A DNA stretch of 64,000 nt from Ruminococcus sp. (GCA_017543335.1 JAFYGE010000049.1:1-64000); one strand, 5' to 3'. Shown: positions 26,445 to 35,150, counted from the stretch's first letter. Numbers and translations are program-made. The notes: generated from the sequence alone by a model not told the origin.

Positions 26445-27730
26445 TGAAAAAGATATTTGCAAACGGAACAGACGAAGCTGCTTTTCTCGCTGATCTCAAA
26501 AAAAGAAGCGGCGAGACCAATAAAAAAGTTACAGAAGTAGTTTCCGAGATCATTGAAAACGTAAAAGAAAACGGCGACGATGCTGTTAAGAATTATACAT
26601 TAAAGTTTGACGGAAATCTCCCGCAGTACTATGAAGTACCAAGAGAGGTAATAAACGACGCTCTTACAGAGGCAGATCAGGATTTTGTAAATGCGTTGCT
26701 GAATGCACAGGCAAATATCGCAGATTTCCACCAGAAGCAAGTCGAGCAGAGCTTTATATCTCCAAAGGAGAACGGAGTTATACTCGGACAGAGAATAAGA
26801 GGTCTTGAACGTGTTGGACTTTACGTTCCGGGCGGTACAGCTGCATATCCTTCAAGCGTACTCATGAACGCTATTCCTGCTAAAATAGCCGGAGTAAAAG
26901 AGATAATCATGGTAACACCACCGCTCAAAGACGGTACACCTAACAAGGATATACTCGTTGCTGCTGCTATTTGCGGAGTTGACCGTATATTCCTTTCAGG
27001 CGGAGCACAGGCTATCGCAGCACTTGCTTATGGTACAGAAGAAATACCAAAGTGTGACAAGATAGTAGGTCCCGGAAATATTTACGTTGCAACAGCAAAG
27101 AAGCTTCTTTACGGAGTTGTGGACATTGACATGATAGCAGGTCCAAGTGAGATACTTGTAATTGCTGATGAAACTGCTGATCCAAAGTTTGCAGCAGCAG
27201 ACCTCATGTCACAGGCTGAGCACGATGTACTTGCATCAGCAATAATGGTAACTACAAGTGAGAAGCTCGCTGATGAGACTATCAAGGAGATAGACCGTCA
27301 GAAGGAATATCTTTCAAGAAAGGCAATAATCGAGAAGTCTTTAGAAGACTACGGTGCAATTATAATTGCAGACAGCCGTGAGAGATGTGTTGAGCTTGCT
27401 AACGAGATAGCTCCGGAGCACCTTGAAGTACTTATGAAAGACCCATTTGAGCTTCTTGGCAGTCTTGATAATGCAGGTTCGATCTTCCTTGGAAATTATG
27501 CTTCTGAACCACTTGGAGACTATTTTGCAGGTCCGAACCACGTTCTTCCGACAAGCGGTACAGCAAGATTCTTCTCACCTCTTGGAGTAGCAAGCTTTAC
27601 AAAGCGTACAAGCTACACTTACTACACTGAGGAAGCTCTCAGAGAAGCAAAGGATGATATAGTCCTCATAGCTGAAAGAGAAGGACTTACAGCACACGCA
27701 AATGCTATAAAGGTAAGATTTGAAGACTAA
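26444..27730 (+). CDS. hisD: histidinol dehydrogenase
   Basis: The last two oxidations, histidinol to histidine, NAD- and zinc-dependent. 428 residues. GLYVPGGTAAYPSSVLM, GPGNIYVA and DMIAGPSEILVI are family words; LMSQAEHD contains zinc-site residues and GPNHVLPTSG the catalytic His region. The ATG is shared with the hisG stop (TAATG). Confidence 0.96.
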   Translation: MKKIFANGTDEAAFLADLKKRSGETNKKVTEVVSEIIENVKENGDDAVKNYTLKFDGNLPQYYEVPREVINDALTEADQDFVNALLNAQANIADFHQKQVEQSFISPKENGVILGQRIRGLERVGLYVPGGTAAYPSSVLMNAIPAKIAGVKEIIMVTPPLKDGTPNKDILVAAAICGVDRIFLSGGAQAIAALAYGTEEIPKCDKIVGPGNIYVATAKKLLYGVVDIDMIAGPSEILVIADETADPKFAAADLMSQAEHDVLASAIMVTTSEKLADETIKEIDRQKEYLSRKAIIEKSLEDYGAIIIADSRERCVELANEIAPEHLEVLMKDPFELLGSLDNAGSIFLGNYASEPLGDYFAGPNHVLPTSGTARFFSPLGVASFTKRTSYTYYTEEALREAKDDIVLIAEREGLTAHANAIKVRFED

Positions 27731-27731
27731 G

Positions 27732-27779
27732 ATAAAACGCAATGGGGCGGCTTAAAATGTCGCCCTATAGGTGTTTTAT
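27732..27779 (+). other. strong hairpin between hisD and hisC
   Basis: Outer stem ATAAAAC/GTTTTAT and inner stem GGGGCG/CGCCCT around a TTAAAAT-type loop. It has no T tract after it. It may be an RNA-processing or differential-stability site inside the operon. Confidence 0.5.
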
Positions 27780-27803
27780 AAGAATAGAAACGGAAGGAAA
27801 AAT

Positions 27804-28862
27804 ATGAGTTATAAATTAAATAAAAAACTGGCTGACCTTGTTCCGTACGATCCGATAACAGGAACTTACAAGATAAGACTTGACGCTAATGAAAGCTGTT
27901 TTGACCTGAATGAAAAGCTCAGAGAAAAGGTACTGAAAAGCATAGCCGAGGTAAATTTCAATCGCTATCCTGATCCTCTTTCAGCAAGACCGGTAAAAGC
28001 GTTTTCTGATCTATACGGTATATCGCCTGAGTATGTAACAGCCGGAAATGGTTCGGATGAGCTTATAAGCGTGATAACCGGATGTTTTTTTGAAGCTGGA
28101 GATACTCTTGTTACTGTTTCAAACGATTTTTCAATGTACGGATTTTACGCTCAGCTTTCCGAACTTAAAGTTGAGACATATCAGAAAGAATCAGACCTTA
28201 CTATCTCAGCAGATAAGCTTATTGACTTCTGTAAATCTAAGAATGCTAAGGGACTTATTTTTTCAAATCCATGCAACCCAACTTCACTTGGACTTAAAAA
28301 AGAAGATGTAAGAAAGATAATAACTTCTTTGGAGGATTGTCTCGTTATTCTGGACGCAGCATATATGGACTTCTGGGATCAGTCACTTCTTGATGAAGTA
28401 AGTGAGTATGACAATCTTATAATACTCAAAACCTGCTCAAAGGCTATCGGACTTGCAGCAGTCAGATTTGGATTTGCAGTTGCAAATAAAGTGATAACCA
28501 GAGCAATGAGAGCAGCAAAATCACCATATAACAACGACTCAGTGGCACAAACTATAGTATCCGTGATGCTTGAAGAAAAGGACTATCTTGCGGAGTGCAG
28601 AGATATTATAGTTAATGAGACAAAAAATCTCTATAACGAGATAAAATCCTTGAATTCACAGTATAATTGTTTTGATGAAATATATGAACCGTGCACTAAC
28701 TTTGTATTTATAAAGACTGACAAGTATCAGGAAATATATGATTTTATGCTTGAAAACTCCATAGCAATAAGAAAATTCAACGGCTATTTAAGAATAACAG
28801 CAGGCTCACCTGAAGAAAATGCGGAGGTTATTGCTGTATTAAAGAAGTATCTGAATAAATAA
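27804..28862 (+). CDS. hisC: histidinol-phosphate aminotransferase
   Basis: PLP enzyme converting imidazole-acetol phosphate to histidinol phosphate. The start is ATG 27804 (352 residues), with GGAAGGA just before; the frame from GTG 27771 runs through the hairpin stem. Motifs: RLDANES, YPDP, TAGNGSDELI, FSNPCNPTS and the Schiff-base lysine in LKTCSKAIGLAAVRFGF. Confidence 0.94.
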   Translation: MSYKLNKKLADLVPYDPITGTYKIRLDANESCFDLNEKLREKVLKSIAEVNFNRYPDPLSARPVKAFSDLYGISPEYVTAGNGSDELISVITGCFFEAGDTLVTVSNDFSMYGFYAQLSELKVETYQKESDLTISADKLIDFCKSKNAKGLIFSNPCNPTSLGLKKEDVRKIITSLEDCLVILDAAYMDFWDQSLLDEVSEYDNLIILKTCSKAIGLAAVRFGFAVANKVITRAMRAAKSPYNNDSVAQTIVSVMLEEKDYLAECRDIIVNETKNLYNEIKSLNSQYNCFDEIYEPCTNFVFIKTDKYQEIYDFMLENSIAIRKFNGYLRITAGSPEENAEVIAVLKKYLNK

Positions 28863-28877
28863 CAGGGGAGGTCTATC

Positions 28878-29459
28878 ATGCGTAAAGCAACAATAAAACG
28901 TGATACCAAAGAAACACAGATAGCTATCACAGTCGAACTTGACGAAAAAGGCAGAGCTGATATCGATACCGGCATCGGATTTTTCGATCATATGTTGACT
29001 GCACTTTCTGTTCACAGCGGTATAAGCATGAACATAAAGGTAAAAGGTGACCTTCATGTTGATTGTCACCATACGATCGAAGATACAGGCATCGCACTTG
29101 GACAGGCACTCGGAGAAGCTCTTGGAACAAAATCCGGCATTGTAAGATATGGTACGAGCTATATCCCTATGGACGAGTCACTTGCAATGGCGAGTCTTGA
29201 CCTCAGCAACAGACCGTTTTTAGTATTTAATTGCCCTTTTACAAATCAGAGCTGCGGACAGTATGACCTTTGTATGACTGAGGAATTTTTCAGAGCATTC
29301 GCCTTCAATTCCGGAATGACACTTCATATCAATCTTCTTTACGGCAGCAACGATCATCATAAAGCAGAAGCCGTATATAAAGCAGTAGCACACGCATTAA
29401 AAACAGCGATCACATTTAATGCAGACGGTTCTACATTGTCTACGAAAGGAGTGTTATAA
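28878..29459 (+). CDS. hisB: imidazoleglycerol-phosphate dehydratase
   Basis: 193 residues, the monofunctional Gram-positive form without the phosphatase domain. The manganese-binding motifs DHMLTALSVH, DCHHTIED and NDHHKAEAVYKA are present. The ribosome site is GGGGAGG. The stop overlaps the hisH start (TAATG). The separate histidinol-phosphate phosphatase (PHP or HAD type) is not in the window. Confidence 0.95.
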   Translation: MRKATIKRDTKETQIAITVELDEKGRADIDTGIGFFDHMLTALSVHSGISMNIKVKGDLHVDCHHTIEDTGIALGQALGEALGTKSGIVRYGTSYIPMDESLAMASLDLSNRPFLVFNCPFTNQSCGQYDLCMTEEFFRAFAFNSGMTLHINLLYGSNDHHKAEAVYKAVAHALKTAITFNADGSTLSTKGVL

Positions 29460-30061
29460 TGATAGCAATAATTGATTACGGTGCAGGAAATATATTCAGC
29501 GTAAAGAACGCACTTGACTATCTTGGCTTTGAGAACAGGCTTGTTTCAGACAAAGAGAGCATAATAGCAGCTGATTCAGTTATATTGCCGGGTGTCGGAG
29601 CATTTCCGGCTGCAATGAAAAAGCTCGAAGGAACAGGTCTTATCGATACAATTAAGTCCGAGGCACAGAAGAAGCCTTTCCTCGGAATATGCCTTGGTAT
29701 GCAGCTTATATTTGATAAGGGATATGAGTTTGAAGAATGTGACGGACTCGGACTTATAAATGGATCTGTAAGAAAAATGGAAGAAACTGATCTGATAATC
29801 CCGCATATGGGCTGGAATAAGCTTGAAAAGCTTAATGACTGTCCGCTCATGAACGGTGTAGGCGATAACGAGTACGTATATTTTGTGCACTCATATAAAG
29901 CTCACTGCGAGGATAAGAACATATCTGCTTACTGCGAATACGGCGGCAGAGTACCTGCTCTCGTATATGACGGTAAATACGTTTTCGGAGCTCAGTTCCA
30001 TCCGGAAAAGAGTGGAGAAACAGGACTTAAAATACTCAAAAATTTTGGAGGTCTGAAATGA
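29459..30061 (+). CDS. hisH: imidazole glycerol phosphate synthase, glutaminase subunit
   Basis: Class I glutamine amidotransferase that feeds ammonia to HisF. 200 residues. The oxyanion strand is near GAFPAAM, the nucleophile Cys in FLGICLGMQL, and the His/Glu pair in QFHPEKSGETG. It overlaps hisA by four bases (ATGA). Confidence 0.95.
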   Translation: MIAIIDYGAGNIFSVKNALDYLGFENRLVSDKESIIAADSVILPGVGAFPAAMKKLEGTGLIDTIKSEAQKKPFLGICLGMQLIFDKGYEFEECDGLGLINGSVRKMEETDLIIPHMGWNKLEKLNDCPLMNGVGDNEYVYFVHSYKAHCEDKNISAYCEYGGRVPALVYDGKYVFGAQFHPEKSGETGLKILKNFGGLK

Positions 30062-30783
30062 TTATATTTCCAGCTATAGATATAAAAGACGGAAACTGCG
30101 TTCGTCTGTTCAAGGGCGATTTTTCTACAGTTGAAAAGGTGGCAGCTGATTATCTTGAAACTGCAAAAAGCTTTGAAGATGCAGGAGCTGAGTGGATACA
30201 CATGGTCGACCTTGACGGTGCTAAAGAGGGAAGACCTGTAAATACTAAGATATACACTGATGTAGCTGAAAAGACTAACCTTAAAGTAGAACTTGGCGGA
30301 GGAATCAGAAGTCTTGAAACAATAAAAGAGTACCTTGAAATGGGTATAACAAGAGTAATTCTTGGTTCAGTAGCATTAAAGAATCCTAAGCTCGTGTGTG
30401 ACGCTGTAGAGAAATTCGGAAGCGAAAAGATAGTTGTTGGGATAGATGCAATGAACGAAATGGTCGCAACCGAAGGCTGGCTCGAAAGCTCAGACGTTAA
30501 TTATATAGACCTTGCTAACAAGATGATAGATTCCGGAGTTAAGTATTTTATCTTCACCGACATATCTAAGGACGGTACTCTCTCCGGAGTAAACTGCGAG
30601 CAGCTCAAAAAGCTTGCTGACGCTACAGAGGGCAGAGCAAATATTGTAGCAAGCGGCGGAGTTCACACAATGAAGGATATAATAGCCTGCAAGGAAATGG
30701 GACTTTACGGAACTATCTGCGGCAAGTCCATATACAAAGGAACTCTTGACCTGCGTGAAGCTATAGAATATGCAGTAAAGTAA
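30058..30783 (+). CDS. hisA: ProFAR isomerase
   Basis: TIM-barrel isomerase converting 5'ProFAR to PRFAR. 241 residues. Signature words: FPAIDIKDGNCVRL at the start, the phosphate sites LGGGIRSLETI and ASGGVHTMKDI, and the catalytic Asp in TDISKDGTLSG. Confidence 0.95.
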   Translation: MIIFPAIDIKDGNCVRLFKGDFSTVEKVAADYLETAKSFEDAGAEWIHMVDLDGAKEGRPVNTKIYTDVAEKTNLKVELGGGIRSLETIKEYLEMGITRVILGSVALKNPKLVCDAVEKFGSEKIVVGIDAMNEMVATEGWLESSDVNYIDLANKMIDSGVKYFIFTDISKDGTLSGVNCEQLKKLADATEGRANIVASGGVHTMKDIIACKEMGLYGTICGKSIYKGTLDLREAIEYAVK

Positions 30784-30795
30784 GCGAGGGAAAAT

Positions 30796-30993
30796 ATGGA
30801 TTCTGTTATGCTCGCAGCAATGAGTATATTGCTGTTGATAGGGATATTGATGATAGTTGCTCCTGACCAATGTCTGAGAGCAGACAAGCGTGGAGACAAA
30901 GAGCTTGCTGCTAAGGTAAGAAAATGCGGTTACGGTATTGTTGGACTAATGGCAGCTGTCGCCCTTCTTTCATTTAAATATACGATGTTTTAA
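30796..30993 (+). CDS. small two-helix membrane protein in the his operon
   Basis: 65 residues with two hydrophobic segments (about 5-22 and 47-60) around a charged loop containing CLRADKRGDKELAAKVRKCGYG. It starts 12 bases after hisA, with a GAGGG site. I do not recognise a family. The loop has two cysteines and many Lys/Arg/Asp. Its position between hisA and hisF in one strand run suggests co-expression, not necessarily a role in histidine synthesis. Confidence 0.7.
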   Translation: MDSVMLAAMSILLLIGILMIVAPDQCLRADKRGDKELAAKVRKCGYGIVGLMAAVALLSFKYTMF

Positions 30994-31048
30994 AATTCTG
31001 TATTTATATATGGAAGCACCATGCAGTCATAAAGAACGGAGGTAAATA

Positions 31049-31804
31049 ATGCTTGCAAAGAGAATAATCCCATGCCTTGACGTAAGAAACGGAAAGGTAG
31101 TAAAGGGAGTAAATTTTGAAGGAATAAGAGATGTAGGCGACCCTGTTGTGTGTGCTGAGGAGTACAACAAACAGGGAGCTGATGAGATAGTTTTTTACGA
31201 TATTACAGCTTCTTTTGAAGGACGAGGAGTATTCCTTGATGTCGTAAGAGAAACAGCAAAAAAGGTGTTTGTACCGCTCACAGTCGGCGGAGGAATCAAG
31301 GACGTAGATGATATACGTGAGGCTCTGAGAGCCGGAGCTGACAAGGTATCAGTCAACTCTCAGGCAGTAAAAAATCCTCAGCTTATAAAGGACGGAGCCG
31401 ATATTTTCGGCAGTCAGTGCATTTGTGTCGGAATCGACGCAAAGAAAATCGCTGACCACAAATGGACAGTATTTATAAACGGCGGACGTGTTGATATGGG
31501 TATCGACCTTATAGATTGGGTACACCAGATAGAAAAGCTCGGAGCAGGGGAGATATGCCTGAACTCCATAGACGCTGACGGTACTAAAGAGGGCTTTGAT
31601 ATTGAAATGCTCAAAGCGGTCTGTGACAATTGTACCATACCTGTAATTGCTAGCGGCGGTGCAGGAAAAATAAATGACTTCTACGAAGTTTTTGAAAAGA
31701 CCGGAGCTACTGCTGCTCTTGCAGCTTCACTGTTCCATTTCAAGGAGCTCACAGTTGGACAGGTAAAGGATTATTGCCGTAACAAAGGTGTAATTGTGAG
31801 GTAA
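31049..31804 (+). CDS. hisF: imidazole glycerol phosphate synthase, cyclase subunit
   Basis: TIM-barrel synthase/cyclase partner of HisH giving IGP and AICAR. 251 residues. [19 protein letters not shown] (catalytic Asp), [22 protein letters not shown] (second catalytic Asp) and [11 protein letters not shown] are all intact. The ribosome site is CGGAGG. It is separated from hisA by the small membrane-protein gene. Confidence 0.96.
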   Translation: MLAKRIIPCLDVRNGKVVKGVNFEGIRDVGDPVVCAEEYNKQGADEIVFYDITASFEGRGVFLDVVRETAKKVFVPLTVGGGIKDVDDIREALRAGADKVSVNSQAVKNPQLIKDGADIFGSQCICVGIDAKKIADHKWTVFINGGRVDMGIDLIDWVHQIEKLGAGEICLNSIDADGTKEGFDIEMLKAVCDNCTIPVIASGGAGKINDFYEVFEKTGATAALAASLFHFKELTVGQVKDYCRNKGVIVR

Positions 31805-31810
31805 ATAATT

Positions 31811-32206
31811 ATGGATAAGATCTGGAATGAAATGTACGAAGCAGCAAAAGCTGTACTTGCACCGAGGCAGATCTCAGACTATGTTTTAGCAGGGGAAGTC
31901 TCAGCTGCAATACTCAGCAAGTCCGGAAAAATCTACACCGGAGTATGCATAGACACCTGCTCCACACTTGGCATTTGTGCGGAGAGAAATGCGATATTCA
32001 ATATGATTACAAATGGCGAGCAGGAAATAGAGCGAGTGCTCTGTATTGCACCTAACGAAAAGAAATGTGGTCCCTGTGGAGCCTGCCGTGAACTCATGGT
32101 ACAGCTCATGCCTGATACATATAAGGACATCCAGATAATGCTAAATTATACCACTGGTGAAACAGCAACACTCGGAGAATTGACTCCATACTGGTGGATA
32201 GGATAA
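31811..32206 (+). CDS. cytidine/blasticidin deaminase-like protein
   Basis: 131 residues of the zinc-dependent cytidine deaminase fold: CAERNA (zinc Cys and catalytic Glu) at about 57-62 and PCGACRE (two zinc Cys) at about 84-90. This is the tetrameric CDA-type Cys/Cys/Cys site. It starts 6 bases after hisF. The substrate may be cytidine, deoxycytidine or another small amine; the end TPYWWIG differs from housekeeping Cdd as I know it. Its place between hisF and hisI is unusual. Confidence 0.75.
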   Translation: MDKIWNEMYEAAKAVLAPRQISDYVLAGEVSAAILSKSGKIYTGVCIDTCSTLGICAERNAIFNMITNGEQEIERVLCIAPNEKKCGPCGACRELMVQLMPDTYKDIQIMLNYTTGETATLGELTPYWWIG

Positions 32207-32215
32207 GGAGTAATT

Positions 32216-32563
32216 ATGGTTAAAATCGACATAAATGACCTCGATAAATTCTTTGTAAAGGGAGAACTTATCCCTGCGATATGCTATGAGGTCAATACAA
32301 AAACAGTGCTAATGCTCGCATATATGAATAAGGAGAGCCTGAAAAAGACTCTTGAGACCGGATATACATGGTTCTGGAGCCGTTCCCGTCAGGAATACTG
32401 GAACAAGGGAGCTACATCCGGTCATTTACAGAAAGTAGTTTCCATATATGTAGACTGCGACAATGATACATTACTGGTTAATGTGGAGCAGACTGGTGTA
32501 GCTTGTCATACCGGAAGCTACAGCTGTTTCTTCAATGAAATTTATAATAATGAGGAGAATTAA
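32216..32563 (+). CDS. hisI: phosphoribosyl-AMP cyclohydrolase
   Basis: Opens the adenine ring of PR-AMP; zinc and magnesium dependent. 115 residues, single domain, not fused to HisE. Motifs: [43 protein letters not shown] and the zinc Cys in [13 protein letters not shown] ribosome site AAGGAG precedes it. Only one base separates its stop from the hisE ATG. Confidence 0.95.
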   Translation: MVKIDINDLDKFFVKGELIPAICYEVNTKTVLMLAYMNKESLKKTLETGYTWFWSRSRQEYWNKGATSGHLQKVVSIYVDCDNDTLLVNVEQTGVACHTGSYSCFFNEIYNNEEN

Positions 32564-32564
32564 A

Positions 32565-32903
32565 ATGACAGTTTACGAAGAAATATTTGAGGTAATCAAA
32601 GAGAGAAAAAAGCAGTTTGAGAACGGAACAGCTGCTGAGAATTCATACACCTGCTATCTTTTTGACAAGGGCGTAGACAAAATCTGCAAAAAGGTCGGAG
32701 AAGAAGCTACAGAGACTGTTATCGCAGCTAAAAACGGTGATAATAATGAACTTATGAACGAGATAAACGACCTTCTTTATCATGTAATGGTACTTTGTGC
32801 TAATCAGGGACTTGAATGGTCTGATGTTGAGAAAGTACTTGATGAGAGAAACGAAAAGATCGGAAATCTCAAAAAGTTCCATGAAGTTGACAAAAACACC
32901 TGA
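32565..32903 (+). CDS. hisE: phosphoribosyl-ATP diphosphatase
   Basis: Removes pyrophosphate from PR-ATP. The start is ATG 32565 (112 residues), behind GAGGAG; the longer frame from 32535 lies inside hisI. Family words: NSYTCYLFDKGVDKICKKVGEEATE and NEINDLLYHVMVL, which hold the MazG-like Glu/Asp metal ligands. It is the last gene of the his operon, followed by a strong shared terminator. Confidence 0.95.
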   Translation: MTVYEEIFEVIKERKKQFENGTAAENSYTCYLFDKGVDKICKKVGEEATETVIAAKNGDNNELMNEINDLLYHVMVLCANQGLEWSDVEKVLDERNEKIGNLKKFHEVDKNT

Positions 32904-32921
32904 TTAAGATTTGACATAAAG

Positions 32922-32958
32922 AAACTGCTTCACTACGTTAAAAGGAGTGAAGCAGTTT
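32922..32958. terminator. bidirectional terminator
   Basis: A 13-bp perfect stem (32922-32934 with 32946-32958). Plus side: TTTTTATTATTT. The minus side is also T-containing. It serves the his operon and the convergent CmpB-like gene. Confidence 0.9.
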
Positions 32959-32961
32959 TTA

Positions 32962-33783
32962 TTATTTATCGTATTTGTCTGATAACGACCTTTTCAGTTC
33001 ATTAAACTGTTCTTTAAAAGAAAGCTCTCTTTCAAAATCAAGTTTAGGGAAAGCTTTTTTAATTCTGTCGATATTAAAGCTATGTCTTGAGATGTAGACT
33101 TTGTATTTCTCACGGAGCTCGTCATATTTCTGTCGTAATTCAGCACTTTTTTCATCGAATTCCTCTTTTTTGTCCATAACATCTTCAACTTTATTAAAGA
33201 TCTTTTCACCGGTTTTATCTGAAATACGTCTCATTTCAGCAGAAATATCTTCCAGCAGGAGAATACGCTTTTTGTAGTGGATAATAGCCAAAACAGTGAT
33301 AATCATATCGCTTGCAAATCCTGTCATAAAGAAGGCAATGAATATCAAGCCTACTGTATGCGGTAATTTATCTACAAATACAGTTATTGTAGGATGAACA
33401 AGTCTTACGACTATCAGGCAGGCGACTCCCCATAACAATGAGAATTTCAAACAGATATACCCGTGAAGGTTTAGTCGCTCGCCGGAATAATCCCACCAAT
33501 GCATATGGAATATTTTTTCCAAGAGGAAGCCGGTAACAAGCTCCAGACATGATGTAAGAATTACCGAACCGATATATAGGATTATAATATCGTTCTTAAT
33601 AGGTTCGAGAACAGATGCAACTATAATGACTCCGAAACCGTATATCGGGCAATATGGACCGTTCAAAAAACCACGGTTAATGAATTTACCATGTTCAACA
33701 GCCTGATACACAACTTCGAGGCACCATCCGAAAAAGGAATAAATGATAAAGAAAGAGAAAAGGTCATAAACACTAAAGCTTAT
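32962..33783 (-). CDS. CmpB-like putative ABC transporter permease, apparent ATA start
   Basis: The PF06541-type family shows as FFGWCLEVVY at the N-terminus, then NRGFLNGPYCPIYGFG, LELVTGFLLEKIF, WWDYSGERLNLHGYICLKFSLLWG, several membrane helices and a charged coiled-coil tail (about residues 185-270). The first usable ATG/GTG/TTG is GTG 33711, which would cut off the conserved GWxxE helix and has no ribosome site. In frame and upstream, ATA at 33783-33781 follows GGAGGT by 7 bases and gives a 273-residue protein starting with SFSVYDLF. A TGA lies just before it. An ATA start or a base error must be considered. It follows the LUD gene by 15 bases. Confidence 0.75.
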   Translation of the reverse strand: MSFSVYDLFSFFIIYSFFGWCLEVVYQAVEHGKFINRGFLNGPYCPIYGFGVIIVASVLEPIKNDIIILYIGSVILTSCLELVTGFLLEKIFHMHWWDYSGERLNLHGYICLKFSLLWGVACLIVVRLVHPTITVFVDKLPHTVGLIFIAFFMTGFASDMIITVLAIIHYKKRILLLEDISAEMRRISDKTGEKIFNKVEDVMDKKEEFDEKSAELRQKYDELREKYKVYISRHSFNIDRIKKAFPKLDFERELSFKEQFNELKRSLSDKYDK

Positions 33784-33798
33784 TCAGAACACCTCCGA

Positions 33799-34470
33799 TC
33801 AATAGCCAAGTTCTTCACCAACAATTATTACTTTAATACGTCCCTTATGACGCTGCTGAGCTGAAATGAGGTAATTGCAGCATATTCTCTTATCGCTGCG
33901 GCAGCCGTCCGACATTTGATGATCTGCTTTAGATAAAGATACGCACTGACCTGTTTCACCGCAATAAGTATTGCAGTCAAGACGCACACAGTTAGGCGGA
34001 GCTGCTACAGTTTTTACTCTTACCTCAGCTTCGTCAAGGTCACGCACTATTTTATTGTATCCGGCAATGATTATAACTGATTCCGGACCAAAAGCAATAG
34101 CGGCTATACGATTGCTGTTGCCGTCGACATTGTAGAGTACACCGTCCTCAGTGATAGCATTAGTACTTGAAATATAAACATCAGCAGAGAATGCCTGTCT
34201 GTATATTTTTTCGATTTCTTCGGGAGTTTCTGCTTTTGATCTGTCGAGGTAATTATATTTTCCGGAATTCAGCAGATCAGAAAGTCCACACTCTTTGATC
34301 GTAACTGATCCTCCGTGAGTAACGGTATCGCCGTCCTTCATGAGAGATTCAACGATCTGACAGACATCATTTTTAGTTTCTGCGTAATAGAATTCCATAT
34401 TATTCTTTTTTAAAGCAGCTCCGACTCTCTCGATTTTCTTTTGAAGAACAATTTTTTTGTTATCGTCCAT
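33799..34470 (-). CDS. LUD-domain (LutC/YkgG-like) protein, Cys-rich C-terminus
   Basis: A 223-residue stand-alone LUD (DUF162) protein. VTHGGSVTIKECGL and YISSTNAITEDGVLYNVDG and NRIAAIAFGPE are the family words. The last 60 residues add NCVRLDCNTYCGETGQC and KRICCNY: many cysteines that could bind metal or an iron-sulfur cluster. No lutA or lutB partner is next to it, so lactate oxidation cannot be claimed. The ribosome site is AAAGGAG. It is probably cotranscribed with the CmpB-like gene downstream. Confidence 0.8.
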   Translation of the reverse strand: MDDNKKIVLQKKIERVGAALKKNNMEFYYAETKNDVCQIVESLMKDGDTVTHGGSVTIKECGLSDLLNSGKYNYLDRSKAETPEEIEKIYRQAFSADVYISSTNAITEDGVLYNVDGNSNRIAAIAFGPESVIIIAGYNKIVRDLDEAEVRVKTVAAPPNCVRLDCNTYCGETGQCVSLSKADHQMSDGCRSDKRICCNYLISAQQRHKGRIKVIIVGEELGY

Positions 34471-34511
34471 AAAAATACTCCTTTAAAATATATTAAGCGT
34501 TATTAAATAAT

Positions 34512-34534
34512 ATGCGGGACAAGAAGTCCCGCAT
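34512..34534 (-). terminator. hpf terminator
   Basis: ATGCGGGAC-aagaa-GTCCCGCAT, a perfect 9-bp stem 10 bases after the hpf stop. On the minus strand it is followed by ATTATTTAAT. Confidence 0.7.
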
Positions 34535-34542
34535 TAGTTTTA

Positions 34543-35070
34543 TTAGTTATTATCAGGTTCAAGAACTGAGTAGTTACCGTCAGCACGTTTATAAACAACG
34601 TTTATCTCGCCTGATTCAGCGTTAGTGAACATAAAGAACTCGTGATCGAGCATATTCATCTGAAGTATAGCCTCTTCGATGTCCATAGGACGCATCTTGA
34701 ATTTCTTATGTTTGATGATCTCATAGTCAACTGTTTCAGGAACAGGATAAGCGAAAGCCTCCTTGAAAGCAGTATCCTTGAGTTTCTTTTCGATCTTTGT
34801 CTTATTCTTACGAATCTGTCTTATGATCTTATCAATAGCATCATCAAGAGCAACATATTTATCTTCAGCAGAACGCTCAGAGCGGAAAATAATACTGTTA
34901 TATTTTACAGTAAGCTCAAGAACGATCTGTGTCTTTATTTCTGATAAAACTATCTTAGCGTCAGCATCATCTCCAAAAAACTTTCCAAGTCGATTATCGA
35001 TCCTTTTCTCAGCATATTCAGTGAAGTTCTGAGGTATCTGCATTTTCTTAGCTGTTATAGTAGTTTTCAT
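34543..35070 (-). CDS. hpf: ribosome hibernation promoting factor, long form
   Basis: Dimerises 70S ribosomes into inactive 100S particles in slow growth. The start is ATG 35070 (175 residues), with AAAGGAGG before it; an upstream TTG frame covers that site. The N-terminal S30AE domain (1 to about 100) and the C-terminal dimerisation domain (KHKKFKMRPMDIEEAILQM to the end) are both present, so this is the long form. It is monocistronic with its own promoter and terminator. Confidence 0.93.
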   Translation of the reverse strand: MKTTITAKKMQIPQNFTEYAEKRIDNRLGKFFGDDADAKIVLSEIKTQIVLELTVKYNSIIFRSERSAEDKYVALDDAIDKIIRQIRKNKTKIEKKLKDTAFKEAFAYPVPETVDYEIIKHKKFKMRPMDIEEAILQMNMLDHEFFMFTNAESGEINVVYKRADGNYSVLEPDNN

Positions 35071-35087
35071 AGTAGGTCCTCCTTTAA

Positions 35088-35104
35088 GCTTTGTTAAACA
35101 AAGC
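35088..35104 (-). other. palindrome in the hpf leader
   Basis: GCTTTGTT and AACAAAGC form a near-perfect inverted repeat directly upstream of the hpf ribosome site. A hairpin here could affect translation; inference only. Confidence 0.35.
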
Positions 35105-35121
35105 ATAAATATTATGTTTAT

Positions 35122-35150
35122 ATTATACCATAACTATATGCAGATGGCAA
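35122..35150 (-). promoter_or_regulatory. sigma-A promoter of hpf
   Basis: On the minus strand: TTGCCA (35150-35145), 17 bases, TATAAT (35127-35122), with TG one base before the -10. Confidence 0.75.
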
